This document shows, piece after piece, positions 8,460 to 19,000 of a stretch of DNA of 64,000 nucleotides (its first letter is position 1; each line of letters opens with the position of its first letter). The notes under the pieces were generated by a model, which made no database searches, was not told the origin of the DNA, and was given only the letters and a program-made list of their open reading frames with translations. The position numbers were made by a program, and so were the translations under genes. Source of the stretch: JAJFFW01 sp965263375 (GTDB lineage Bacteria; Pseudomonadota; Alphaproteobacteria; Caulobacterales; Parvularculaceae); NCBI GenBank assembly GCA_965263375.1, contig OZ253669.1, positions 992,001-1,056,000 on the forward strand, written 5' to 3'.

Positions 8460-10226
8460 CTAAACCGAGATGGTGTCGTCGTCTTCGTCAAATTGAAAAT
8501 ACGCTGCAGCAAGGCGTGCTTTTTCTTCTGACACCATTCGCAAAATCATCTCTCTTTTTGTGTTAAAGTCTTGCACGTCCCCTGCAAAAACTAATTCATT
8601 ATTGCGGCATACATACATATTGATGTCGCCTGAAAATGGGATTCTTTTTGGCGCGTTTTGGTATGTAGCCACTAAAAGGCGTCGCCCGTTTTTTTCAAGT
8701 AGCGCTTTGCGCTCTGCTGCTGTCAGCAGGCTCAGGGCGCTTCCAGCAGCGATGATGCTTGCGCCATCTTCCTCCATTGCGCTTTTGAAGGAAAAGATAG
8801 TCCGAACAGCGTCAGGAAGGTTCGCCCATGCGGCTGGCGTGGCTGTTGGTTGCGATAAGTAGTCTTTCAAAGCGCTACGGTTGGCATCACTTATTTCCGG
8901 CAACCAGCCGACAATATCATCTATATCCCAATAGTCCGGCAGTTCTAGTGATTCTGTTGGCGTCGCGCCGCGAAGTTCGTAATTCGACAGCACTATTTTT
9001 GCCGGGAGCTGGGACTTAGTCGGCCGAAAATCAAGATGCAGTTGCCAGGCAATGAGAAGCGACAAGGGGTTGGGGTCAAATACAATAACAACTGAGCCCT
9101 CTGGCGGTTGCGAAAATAAACGCGCAGAAGGAGCGTTTTGGCTAGAATCTAAAACGTCAATAAGCGCCTGAACAAATGGTTGGAAGCTGCCAACCACAGC
9201 GAAGCTTTGTGCAATTGCAGCAGCGTTTGAAAGTAATAAACGAAATGCGATTACGACGAATATTGCGACTGAAACATCAAGCACGCCGCGAACGAAGCCT
9301 TCTGAAAAGATGAGTACAACGCTAGCGAGAGCAATCGCCGTCGTTATGCCTGATATTAATTGGCTGGAAGCCCCTAAGCGCATTCGATCACGGTAAGCGT
9401 CTAGGAACATGCGGACATCGTCGCTGTTAACGTGTCGTTCGAAATCATCTTCCGTAAATTCGGTTGGCAGGGGGTGCGCGATAATGCGCGCTATCATGGC
9501 GTCGTCTGCGCGAGCTTTCCGTTGCGCGCCGCGCACAAGCTCCGTAGATACGCCCGCGCCCCAAGTCGTTACGGCGATATGAAAGGGTATCGCGAGTAGG
9601 ATAACCAATATTAAAAACCCAGTGAAGAATGGGAATGAAGAAAGCGAGAAAACACAAACGCCGATCAGCATCACGCCAGGAGGAATCGCTGAAATTGCAG
9701 CAACATAGGCCCGTGAAAGGTAGCGACACTCACGCCGCATCATACGCCCAAACATTGAATGGTCGAAAGAAACACCTCTGCCGTCTTGGCGCATTCCTTG
9801 AAGAGCGCCAAGTAGCGATTTGATCAGTTCTGCAAAGAAGGTTCTGCGATATTGCGCCGTTAACAGCGCAACCTGATATTGAATTATTGCTGCAGTCAAA
9901 AGCGCCGCTGCGACGCCGCCGACCAAAGTCAAAAGCGTTGGACGGTCTAAGGGTAATGTCGCGGAAACGCCGAGCAGCTCCACGATACCGTCTCGGGTCA
10001 GTGCCTGCGCGACAAGTATGACAACTGCAAAAGCGGCAAGTTGTGCGACTGTGTTGACGATTGATAGGCCGAGGACAAGCGCTGATCGACGCCAATTCTC
10101 CACGAAAGATACTCTGGCGACATGCCACCACGCAGCGAAAACTTCTCGCCGCCGGCTACGCGACGGAGTTTCGGATTGATTCGCCGAAACATCGCTTTCG
10201 CTTGGGTTGGAATATTGATCACTCAT
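8460..10226 (-). CDS. ABC-exporter-like membrane protein with an inactive nucleotide-binding domain
   Basis: 588 residues. Residues ~45-350 have the layout of a type IV ABC exporter transmembrane domain: about six hydrophobic segments near 47-75, 95-120, 175-198, 200-225, 290-312 and 318-345. Residues ~375-588 resemble an ABC nucleotide-binding domain in outline, but the motifs are gone. Where Walker A (GPNGxGKST) belongs the protein reads VFDPNPLSLLIAW; no LSGGQ is present; the Walker B region reads ASIIAAGSALS without DE; the end (ATYQNAPKRIPF, then ELVFAGDVQDF) mirrors the H-loop and terminal strands without the His. I infer a pseudo-ATPase. Whether it pairs with an active subunit elsewhere, or acts as a scaffold, cannot be seen. 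It is transcribed toward the neuA-like gene, away from the HU-like gene. Confidence 0.7.
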   Translation of the reverse strand: MSDQYSNPSESDVSANQSETPSRSRRREVFAAWWHVARVSFVENWRRSALVLGLSIVNTVAQLAAFAVVILVAQALTRDGIVELLGVSATLPLDRPTLLTLVGGVAAALLTAAIIQYQVALLTAQYRRTFFAELIKSLLGALQGMRQDGRGVSFDHSMFGRMMRRECRYLSRAYVAAISAIPPGVMLIGVCVFSLSSFPFFTGFLILVILLAIPFHIAVTTWGAGVSTELVRGAQRKARADDAMIARIIAHPLPTEFTEDDFERHVNSDDVRMFLDAYRDRMRLGASSQLISGITTAIALASVVLIFSEGFVRGVLDVSVAIFVVIAFRLLLSNAAAIAQSFAVVGSFQPFVQALIDVLDSSQNAPSARLFSQPPEGSVVIVFDPNPLSLLIAWQLHLDFRPTKSQLPAKIVLSNYELRGATPTESLELPDYWDIDDIVGWLPEISDANRSALKDYLSQPTATPAAWANLPDAVRTIFSFKSAMEEDGASIIAAGSALSLLTAAERKALLEKNGRRLLVATYQNAPKRIPFSGDINMYVCRNNELVFAGDVQDFNTKREMILRMVSEEKARLAAAYFQFDEDDDTISV

Positions 10227-10391
10227 GCTGGTTCCATGGAGGGCGTCGCATAAACGCTAAGTAAAAAAGGGGCGTCGGTCTTGAATTACATATAATTCTG
10301 AGCGACAAACACGTACATTTAACGCCACCTACTCGAGGTGGCAATAAGCATCGAATAAGGGCCAAGTTGAAAATAGGCCGAAGGGGCGCAT
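10227..10391. promoter_or_regulatory. Divergent intergenic region with a perfect small palindrome
   Basis: Separates the pseudo-ABC gene from the HU-like gene. It contains an exact 7-base inverted repeat GCCACCT/AGGTGGC around a 5-base centre at 10324-10342, and an isolated TATAAT at 10291-10296 without a convincing -35 at the right distance. The palindrome could be an operator or hairpin. Confidence 0.3.
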
Positions 10392-10622
10392 GTGACCAAT
10401 TCTATAAAATCTCTCAAGCGTCGGGAATGGATTGAGGATATTGCTGAGCGCACGCGAACGCCAATTGGTACGGTTGAGGAAGTCTTTGATAGTTTAATGG
10501 CTGTATTAGGTGAGCGGGCTCTAAGTTATAATAAGGCTGAATTCGGGAATTTGGGTTGGTTGAAAATCACTCATGGTGAAAATGGCTCGGCTGTTGGTAA
10601 GATTAGCTTCTCGCGCAACTAA
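10392..10622 (+). CDS. Small HU/IHF-like protein lacking the DNA-binding arm
   Basis: 76 residues, GTG start at 10392 behind AAGGGG. The first 55 residues follow the HU/IHF pattern: two helices with the alternation KRREWIEDIAERTRTP.. and VEEVFDSLMAVLGERAL, then a beta-turn KAEFGNLGWLKIT in the place of the RGFGTFEV hairpin. The long beta-arm with RNP and basic residues that grips DNA is missing; the C-terminus is a short GSAVGKISFSRN. I call it HU-like on pattern only. It lies 20 bases before the first giant transferase-like gene, so it is probably co-transcribed with the block. It might be a regulator or a nucleoid-like oligomerising protein. Confidence 0.5.
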   Translation: MTNSIKSLKRREWIEDIAERTRTPIGTVEEVFDSLMAVLGERALSYNKAEFGNLGWLKITHGENGSAVGKISFSRN

Positions 10623-10642
10623 GCGTCTTTTGAGTTCGGCGG

Positions 10643-13600
10643 ATGTCTGAAAACCCTCTCTTCATTGCCGGTGCAATTGATCGTGTGCTGGAAAACTACG
10701 TTGCCAAAGGAGACAGCGCGGCCGCGTTTCGGATTTTAAGCAGTGCTGGCGTTAAGCCGGCTTTATCGACGCTTGCGTCCTTAGCGAAGTTCGGTTCAGA
10801 ACAGTTCCGTGATCCGATCATTGCGATGACGCGTCAGCGACTTGACGGTCTTCAATCAACAGATGATCAACGACATGCGATTTCTATCGCGGAGACATAT
10901 GATGATGATCAATTGTTGGATGAGGTCTCGTCATTTTCTCAAGAAGAAGCAGCTGTTGTAGCTCCATTACTGGCGGCGCGTGTGCGTTGCGCTGTTAAAC
11001 GGGGGGGGAGTTATGAAGAGCTCGTTCGCATTCTAGATGAGTTCGCCGACAATCCTGGAATAGGCTCAGATGACATAGTCTCCCTGTTGCCATACTTACC
11101 GTCATTCCCAAATGATGCGCAGCTACAGCGCATAGGCGAGTCATTGATTGCGCTTGTAAAGGGCGCCCCCTCAACGGCGTTGTTGATCCGGTTAGCGAAC
11201 AGAAGATTTGTCAATGGGGAACGAATTGAGGCGGTGGCGCGTGCGGATGTGGAAACGAACCCAGATCAAGTTGCTGATAATCTCATAGCTCTTATAAAAG
11301 TAAATGCGAAAGCCGCTCTTGGTATTTGGCGAGAGAACAATTCTTCAATCTTAGCCGGGATTTCGCTATCTAGATTAAGTGAGTTGACGGCCGCTGCGCT
11401 GAGCGTTTTTGATGATAATGATTGGCGTTTGTTGCTTGAAGCCGTTAGCGGCTGTGATCAAACGCATGAGGCGGCTCCTTTGTTTTTGGAACTTTTGGTG
11501 CGACGCCAAACGCAGGTTGGTGACGCATACCGATTTTCTGACTTTATTCTGACAGAGTTGCGCGATAACCATGATGATGCGGGGTATTTGCTTCGGCTTA
11601 CTAGAGTAGGCAGCCAGCTGCAATTGTGGCGAGATGACAATTTTGCGTCAAACGCTGAAATTTTGTGTGACGATTTACAAGCCGGTGCGTGCGATATTTG
11701 TCGAGCAATATTGTTGGTGTTGCAAGATGAACGTCGTGCAGCATATGAAATTGTGACCACTCTCCAATGCGCTCCGCATGATCCTATGGCGGAAGTTATA
11801 ACAGAACTAACCCGTGGGTGTGGTGTTTACAAGTTTTCGCCATACACTGGCGTTGTTGATACAGCGCATGTTGTGGATGATGTTCTTTCTCAAAGTTTGT
11901 ATACGCCACAAAGCGGCGAACGTCTTCTTGTTATCGCTGAGCGCGGCGCCGACCCTGGTCCGATATTGTCCTGCGTAGATTCTGATGTGGACGTTACATA
12001 TTGCTCTATGGATAATTGGGAAGGGAAGTATGCAGATAAAGCGGACCGTTATTGGTCCTTACGCGATTTGTTTCTCGATGCTGATCCTCTCGCAAGAGAA
12101 CTCACCTATTCAGTTAGGCAAATTGCGGAATATGTTGCTTCCTTTTTTTCCGTTCGTCAGTCGATCGCACTCGATTCTGAGAAACGGCGTTTTGCACAAC
12201 GTCCACTGGCGATAGCGCTTGAAGATGCGGTGGAAGGCGCCGTGGTAAATGCATTTTGCATGCTGCGTGCGATTGAAAAATTTGATGGCGATAGTGTTAT
12301 ATTCGCATTGGCAGATCCTTCAATTCTGGAAAATTTTGCGGATGAAATTTTGGCTAGTGGTAAGAAGGTCTGTGCTTGCTTCGCTAAGCCAAATGCAACG
12401 AGTTCCGGAGAAAGGTTTGTAAAACTCATTACGCCGCAAATTGAGTCGCAAGCCGCTGCGCCGTTGAGTTTACACGAGATTGGCGACTTCTTGCGATTGC
12501 TAGACTCACTCTCATTTGAGAAATTTGTATCGAGTGCGCCGAACCCAAAGCCTGGTTCTGTACTATTAATGGGTGCATTTGGAGACCATATCTATACGGA
12601 AAATATTATCCCAACTATCCAACAGTTTTTGAAAGACCGTGACGTGCACGTACTTGAACCATTGTCCGTTGGGCATTGCCGTGCAGCACTTGAGAATGCT
12701 TTTGGAATTGATTTATCTAGAACTCAGTCTTCAAATGCCCTTCATATTGTTGATGCGTCTGCTGAAATTGCTGGCGCGATGCGCAAATTTAAAAATATTG
12801 CCGCTGTTTTAGACCGTATTTGTGATGACGCCTTGGCGGGCGTGGATCCCACTTTGTTTCAACTTGGCGATTATAATATCAAGCGTTTTCTTGAAAGAAA
12901 TATTACGGCATTTTTTCGCAAGTCGTTCCTACGGTTTGAATTATGTATGAAATTGTACGAGGAACTTTTCTCGGCTCATGATTATGAAGCGCTATTTGTG
13001 TTTTCTGAGCGCTTGCCTGTTAGAATGTCAGCGGTGGCTGTGGCGCGTGAACAAGGGGTTAAGAGCGTCGACGTAATGTCCGTAAATGCTGTGCGATTAC
13101 CGCGATACCGCCCACCGAAAGCTGACATCTTGACTTCTATGGATACATTAACGTCGGATTTTTTTCGTGATTTTTACGGTGCGCCTGAAAACCGGATTGC
13201 GTTGACTGGTTCGCCGAGGATGGACTTTATTCTCGACAAAATTAGAGGGTCTGATCCCGCTGAAACTAAGGCTTATCTTGACATTAGTGATGATGTAAAG
13301 GTTATTTTGTATGCGTGTCAATTACAGCCGATTGACCGCTGTATTTCCATAATGAACCAACTGGTTAAGGTGGTTGAGCAACGCGATGATGTGATTCTTA
13401 TTGCTAAGCTGCATCGACGCGAGAATTTTGCGCGTGAGCGCGCTTACGAAGCGGCCGCAGTATCAAGCCTAGCGTTTAATAGAATACGGCTCGTTAGAGA
13501 TGATCCGTATCTTAATGAAATTGCACATAGTTTGCGTGTTGCGGATGTGGTCGTGTCTATGTATTCGAATGCCTTACGTGAAGCTGCGTGCGTGGGGGTT

Positions 13601-13825
13601 CCTTTTGTAGCAGCCGATTACTTTGAGACCTCTTTACCATTTGATTATTCTGTACAGGGGCTTGGATATAAAGCCAAAAGCGAAGACGAGTTGTTTGACC
13701 AAGTTTTTCGTATTATCGAATCTGGCGTCGATCCGTTCTATAATCGCCGCCGGCAAGAATTTTTTGAGAAAAATCCACAGTTGCTGAATCGCCGTTCGGC
13801 TGAACTTATCGCAGCGCTCGTTTAG
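10643..13825 (+). CDS. Large helical-repeat protein with a C-terminal GT-B-like transferase module (copy 1)
   Basis: 1060 residues, cytosolic in appearance (no signal peptide, no clear membrane span). Residues 1-390 are alpha-helical and acidic, resembling TPR/HEAT-type repeats without a clean consensus. From about 400 to the end comes a two-lobed region: a Rossmann-like stretch (GDSVIFALAD, SVLLMGAFGD near 640) and a C-terminal lobe with TGSPRMD (~854), AKLHRRE (~921, where relatives read HPRE) and YSNALREA (~973). This motif order recalls CDP-glycerol glycerophosphotransferase and Kdo-transferase-type GT-B enzymes. The same module recurs in the next four large genes. Donor and acceptor are unknown; CMP-Leg or CMP-Kdo made nearby is the obvious guess. 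Confidence 0.7.
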   Translation: MSENPLFIAGAIDRVLENYVAKGDSAAAFRILSSAGVKPALSTLASLAKFGSEQFRDPIIAMTRQRLDGLQSTDDQRHAISIAETYDDDQLLDEVSSFSQEEAAVVAPLLAARVRCAVKRGGSYEELVRILDEFADNPGIGSDDIVSLLPYLPSFPNDAQLQRIGESLIALVKGAPSTALLIRLANRRFVNGERIEAVARADVETNPDQVADNLIALIKVNAKAALGIWRENNSSILAGISLSRLSELTAAALSVFDDNDWRLLLEAVSGCDQTHEAAPLFLELLVRRQTQVGDAYRFSDFILTELRDNHDDAGYLLRLTRVGSQLQLWRDDNFASNAEILCDDLQAGACDICRAILLVLQDERRAAYEIVTTLQCAPHDPMAEVITELTRGCGVYKFSPYTGVVDTAHVVDDVLSQSLYTPQSGERLLVIAERGADPGPILSCVDSDVDVTYCSMDNWEGKYADKADRYWSLRDLFLDADPLARELTYSVRQIAEYVASFFSVRQSIALDSEKRRFAQRPLAIALEDAVEGAVVNAFCMLRAIEKFDGDSVIFALADPSILENFADEILASGKKVCACFAKPNATSSGERFVKLITPQIESQAAAPLSLHEIGDFLRLLDSLSFEKFVSSAPNPKPGSVLLMGAFGDHIYTENIIPTIQQFLKDRDVHVLEPLSVGHCRAALENAFGIDLSRTQSSNALHIVDASAEIAGAMRKFKNIAAVLDRICDDALAGVDPTLFQLGDYNIKRFLERNITAFFRKSFLRFELCMKLYEELFSAHDYEALFVFSERLPVRMSAVAVAREQGVKSVDVMSVNAVRLPRYRPPKADILTSMDTLTSDFFRDFYGAPENRIALTGSPRMDFILDKIRGSDPAETKAYLDISDDVKVILYACQLQPIDRCISIMNQLVKVVEQRDDVILIAKLHRRENFARERAYEAAAVSSLAFNRIRLVRDDPYLNEIAHSLRVADVVVSMYSNALREAACVGVPFVAADYFETSLPFDYSVQGLGYKAKSEDELFDQVFRIIESGVDPFYNRRRQEFFEKNPQLLNRRSAELIAALV

Positions 13826-13849
13826 CGCATAAAAATTTACCTGGGCGCG

Positions 13850-16093
13850 ATGGATATATTCAATACAAAACCAGAATTACGGCAAGATGCTGAGTTTATT
13901 AAGGTGGTCCGGCGCGCAAGAGAGACGGGGGATTATACATTTGTCCTTGAGCTGACAGAAAAAGCTTATGAGAAATATTTTATTGATGATGCAACCGCCA
14001 TTGTGCTGCTCGCTGCAGCGGATTATGATTGTCTAGACGCTTTTAAGGCTAAAGCTTTGTACTTAGAAGCTTTCGCGGAAGCTGGCAGACGTTATGCAAA
14101 AATATTGAATGAAGTTCGATCGTCGTCCTACGCCTCAAAAGTGGTCGACTACCTTGCTAAACGACCGCCCCAAGTAAGGAACATTGGGCTCGTAGAACAA
14201 TTACGCCGGCAATGGTTGAATGATATTGGTAACGACCTGGAGCCTGTATCACTTACAAAAAATAACGACGCTGCTTTGATTGTATTATTTGAAGGGGCGG
14301 AACCAGAACTTGTCCACCAACTTATTGATGACGAAATTAAACGAAGTGACCGTGCAAAGGTTTTAGTGGCATGTCACGACCGCAAGCTTTGCGCTCGGTT
14401 AAAGAAAGCGATGCCGCTATCGTTTGTTGAATTGGTTGAATTCGTTTCAGCCGAAAAGGTTGATCTATCCGAAGATCCACAAGTGTTTGCAGCATGCGAT
14501 ACTATGGCGGCGGCAATCGTGGAACAGTTGGACTTTGCTGGCGGTCATGAATTATCTTTGAAGCGCGTAGCTGATGCGTTTAAGATCCTTGCTCGTGACG
14601 CATTGACGCCAAATGTGCGTTTTGAGCGTCTTCTCGCAAGATGTGTTGAAGCACGTCATCCATCGCGCATAATCTGCGTGGGGCCTGAGCAAATGGTCCG
14701 TGCAGTTGCTGTTTGGGCAGACCGAGAGGTGGTCCGCGCTACGATGAAAAATCAAGAACTACGCTATTCCGCTGTTCCTATTGGCGAATCGGCGATTTCA
14801 TCGGTCTTCAACTTAAAGCAAAGCATAGACCTGCGGTCCTTTGATTTTCCGGATCTGAGAAACACACAATTTGTTGTTTATCACTTGAAAGCGGCGGACC
14901 GCCAATCAATCGGTAATGCGCAAGGGCTTGTTAATAGACTAGCAGAAAAGCACCACCTTCTATTTGAGTTTGGGTGGACTACCGAAGCGTCGGCAAAGGC
15001 GCACCTGCCTCAGATTTTTGAAGGCGCAATCGGCGCCGCGATAGCATCTGGAAAGGCGCAAGTAACTTGGGCGACTAAGCGAACTGCCTTTAGTTATTGG
15101 GCTAGCTATCCCGGCCGAATAGAGCTGCTTTCAGCCTATCGCAATGTGATTAATAGCTGCGCCCATGAGACGGGGCGCGTCGGGACATTAGCGCTTGCTG
15201 CCAGTCTTGCGCCATTCGATAAAGAATTGCGCACCTTTTTCATGGTGCTTACAAAGTGGCGCGATGTTGTGGAACGCGCCAAAGCGGTGTTGGTGTCGCC
15301 AGGCCGGAGTGCGACAGCACTCGCGCTTACAATTGCTGCGCATGCAGGTAAGACATCAAGCTATGAACTTCAGAATGGCACAATTAGCGCAACGGGGAGA
15401 TTTGTCAGGCCGATCACGGATCAAGTATTCGTTACTGATGAATTCTCTTACAAAATATATCGTGATTATCTTAGTTGTGTTGAGGAACAGCTTAACCTTG
15501 TGGGGTCACCGCGTTTGGATGCCGCCCTGCGGCCAGCGCGGGGCGTCAGTAGTTTTGAAGCGAAAAAAATTAACTTTGGAGAAAGTATCGCCCAGCGCTC
15601 GCCTATTGCATTGTTTGCAAGTCAACCGCTGGCAATGTCAGTGTGCCGTGAGATATTCCAAACTGTTGTGCAGGGCGTTGCTATGGCGGGTGAAGACTGG
15701 CGATTAGTTGTCAGGGTCCATCCAACAGAAACAGCAGACCATATTGATTTATATAAATCTGTGATGGAGACTGAGGGCTTTCCTACTTCTCGACTGTTGC
15801 CCGCTAGCGGCAATGCATTCGATATACCCGCATGCGATGTTGTGCTTACCTATTATAGCACGGTCGGTCTTGAAGGTCTGTCGCTCTCTAGCCGCGTGAT
15901 TTGCGTCGCGCCAGTGCAAGGCAGTGCGCCGAGTTTTGATATTTGCATGCTTGGCGCTGAGGGGCCGGTAACAAGCGGCAAGCAATTGTCTTCATTGCTG
16001 CTTACAGCACCTCCACCTAAAACGGTTTCTGGCGTTGTCACTGAAGCAACATCGGCGCGCCGGATCGCCGCTGTGATAGGGAATGGCAGGTAG
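13850..16093 (+). CDS. Large protein with a C-terminal GT-B-like transferase module (copy 2)
   Basis: 747 residues. The N-terminal ~110 residues are helical (TPR-like). The later part repeats the module of the preceding protein: a Rossmann-like strand with IICVGPEQM, a strand-turn segment ending in LVGSPRLD (~551), ALFASQP, VVRVHPTE (~622) and YYSTVGLEG (~667). It starts 24 bases after the copy 1 stop, and its stop overlaps the GTG of copy 3 (TAGTG), so these genes form an operon. No membrane segment or signal is visible. Putative glycosyl- or glycerophosphate-type transferase; substrate unknown. Confidence 0.68.
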   Translation: MDIFNTKPELRQDAEFIKVVRRARETGDYTFVLELTEKAYEKYFIDDATAIVLLAAADYDCLDAFKAKALYLEAFAEAGRRYAKILNEVRSSSYASKVVDYLAKRPPQVRNIGLVEQLRRQWLNDIGNDLEPVSLTKNNDAALIVLFEGAEPELVHQLIDDEIKRSDRAKVLVACHDRKLCARLKKAMPLSFVELVEFVSAEKVDLSEDPQVFAACDTMAAAIVEQLDFAGGHELSLKRVADAFKILARDALTPNVRFERLLARCVEARHPSRIICVGPEQMVRAVAVWADREVVRATMKNQELRYSAVPIGESAISSVFNLKQSIDLRSFDFPDLRNTQFVVYHLKAADRQSIGNAQGLVNRLAEKHHLLFEFGWTTEASAKAHLPQIFEGAIGAAIASGKAQVTWATKRTAFSYWASYPGRIELLSAYRNVINSCAHETGRVGTLALAASLAPFDKELRTFFMVLTKWRDVVERAKAVLVSPGRSATALALTIAAHAGKTSSYELQNGTISATGRFVRPITDQVFVTDEFSYKIYRDYLSCVEEQLNLVGSPRLDAALRPARGVSSFEAKKINFGESIAQRSPIALFASQPLAMSVCREIFQTVVQGVAMAGEDWRLVVRVHPTETADHIDLYKSVMETEGFPTSRLLPASGNAFDIPACDVVLTYYSTVGLEGLSLSSRVICVAPVQGSAPSFDICMLGAEGPVTSGKQLSSLLLTAPPPKTVSGVVTEATSARRIAAVIGNGR

Positions 16094-19000
16094 TGATAAA
16101 ACGATCAAACGAGTTCAAGGGATTTGGCCTAGGTGTGGCCTCTCGTCTTCGTCATGTGCTGCGCGGTGGTGAGTTTAAGGGCTTGGGGCTGGGTTTAGGA
16201 GTGTTGTTGCGAAGATATGCGCCCAGCGATTGGTTTAAACCAAATCGGTTAGCTGCTCTGCAACACGCATGCAATACTAAGTACGTTGCGGAGCAATATG
16301 ATGATTTTCTCGAAAATATAAGAATACTGTGCGCGGAATTTCCACATGAAAAGGAGGTTCACGAAAAATGGTTACGCCGTGCTATGAACCAGCCTGATAA
16401 CGAGGCATGCCGCAAAGCAGTTGAAATTTGCGCTGGTGTTCTTGGCGGCGACCACCCGCGTGTGAAAAAACTGCAACGGCATCGCTTAGAGACAGCTGTG
16501 GTGCAACCGAACTCGCAATCTCGATTTTCTAGCAAAATTGGCGCCGATATACAGGCTGTTGTTGATGGCAACACCAACTTAACACTTGAGACGTCTCGTG
16601 AATTTTCTGTGGGTAAGGAGCGATTGCTTCGCAAACATGAACCAATTGTTGCAGCACTCTCGCTAAAGAGCAATGGGACCACACAATTGCAAGCCGGTAA
16701 AATGGCTAAGTCATTGGAGCAGACCTCGTTTCTAGATATTGAGGAGGCGCGTGTTCTTTCTGAGTTGTCGCTTTTGGGCGACCAACCAAGTTTAGCATTT
16801 TTACGTCTCATTGCGGGTGAAGCTACATCACAGTTGGCTAGAGGCCTCGCGGAGGATAAAGGATACGATAATTTATATTTCTTTTCTGCGGTTGAAGCGG
16901 TTACAGCGGCTATTGAAAATACCCTGCAGCAACCAATTGATTTATTGTTTGATTCCATTGCTGACATTGATCAGTCGGCTGGGCTTGTTAGGCGCATTCA
17001 GCAAAGCCTAGATATTGCACAAGAGATGGTTTTAGCATCGATCTCAAAAGATAATCCAAAAATCTTTGAGCGGATGACTAAAGTACTTGCGGTGATGCTT
17101 ATTGATGTGCCACATCAGATGCGGGATGTTTTTTTTGCAACAGCGGATCGTCTTCCGTCACGCGAGCGCGCTTATCTTTTTGCTTTTGCAGCAGGGATAA
17201 ATAGGCTGAGTACTCCGAGTGATGAGAGTTTTTGGGCTCTACAAAATGAATGGCTACGGTTATTCGAGAGTGTTCAAAATTGGACGAAATTCGATTTAGA
17301 TTTGTTGGCTACTGTGTCACCTTTGATGCAATCTATCTTCAAAGGGCGAGAAAAGGTGCTGTTAAAATCGGAGTCATTATGGGCCTTAGCGAATATTGGG
17401 GCGGAAGATGGCGGACATCCATTTTTTAGCCAGGTATGTGCTGGCCTCGTCGACATGGAAAGCATTAGCGATCTATGGCGAGCAAGGGCATTAAATTATC
17501 GGCTTCTAGTCGGCGAGGAAAACAATGTTGCATCAAAAGTCGCACACCTAAACTATTCGCCAAAAGCGCCGCAGTTACTCAAGACCCTCCTATCGCATTT
17601 GCATACGAGTGATCAAGACGTCGAAGCACTTCTTGATTGTACAGATTACTTTGCGACGGCAGTGGTTGCGCAGCCGAGTTTGACGCAGCCTATATTGAGA
17701 GCCTATGCAGACTTAGGCGGTTATTTTCACTATACGAAGTTACTTGGTGCGCTTGCTCGGCTTAACAAAGCGTGGCGCGCAGACTTTGAAGCCTCCGCTC
17801 CGAGGTCTGTAGATGGGGCTTCAGTGTCGTTGCGTAGTATTCGAGAGGCATCGTCAGTACTTGTTGTAACAGACATTAACCCATCTGCACATGCGTGTAA
17901 CAGGTATAAGCTTGCGAAATCCACAACGTTGTATCTAACATCAGGCGACAATGCAGTGCGCACCACTGATAGCTCAGAGCTGAAGGTGCTTCGTGGCCGA
18001 ACAGTAAATGATGACCAGCGCTTTATAAGGAAATTGACCGACCTGAGTGAGACGCTTGCGTTCTCTATGACGAGACGATTTCTTTGCAAGCTTCAAGATG
18101 ATGCGTTGATTGATGTTTTTAATGATTTAGATGCCGCGTTTTTTGCAACTGTTCGCGCGAGATTGATAGGACAGTTTCGACGGCATGAAATACTAAATGG
18201 TTGGAGAGCGCATTCGGCTAATGCTGAAAAAATTATATTGATCACTCCCTCGTCGAAGACAGCAGCGGAAGTTCTATCCGGATTATCACGCGAGGAGGCT
18301 CAAAAGTTTGTTCTGGTGGGAATGCCGCTTAAATTAGGCGCCGGGCGCGCTTTTGACCAACTTTTTAAAGAGAAGTCTGATCAATCAGAGAGCGGGGCGT
18401 TTGATAATGCATCGGAGTTGATCCGCCATCGGGGTAATTCACCATCGTTTGAAAATTCATTGCGGGATCTAACGCGGCGTGCTCAGGGACTTAAAGTCAA
18501 TGCGGTGGGCGCATTATTTGTCATTCGCCTTGGTGCGAAAACTGCGCCAGCGACAGTGAAACCTGTGATTGAGCGCTGGTTGGACAAAGAAAAAACCACT
18601 CTGTTTAATATTCAATCCGCCAAAGATGTACTTCCAAGTGAATATGTCGATGGCTTAAATTCTGTTTCTGAGGAGAGGTTTTCGTATCTATCGAGTGTTG
18701 ATGTCTCCTCACAAACCGCTGAAGTGGTACGTCATGTTGGCATTGGGGATGATCCTTTCAAGACTTGGTTTGAGCACGAGTGGAGCGCTGTCGGGAGGAC
18801 GTTGTTGTCCCATTCGTATGAACGTTATTTCGATACAGTTCTCAAAAATGGAATTGGGTTCGACGTAAAATCAATAGCTTATCTATTGTCCTTGCGGAAA
18901 ACCTTTGATCGTTTGATTAATCCATCAAAATGCAAGTTGGTATACGTTTGCCCTGGACGTTCTGTGGAGGCTTACGCAGCACAGACGATTGCGGGGAGGC

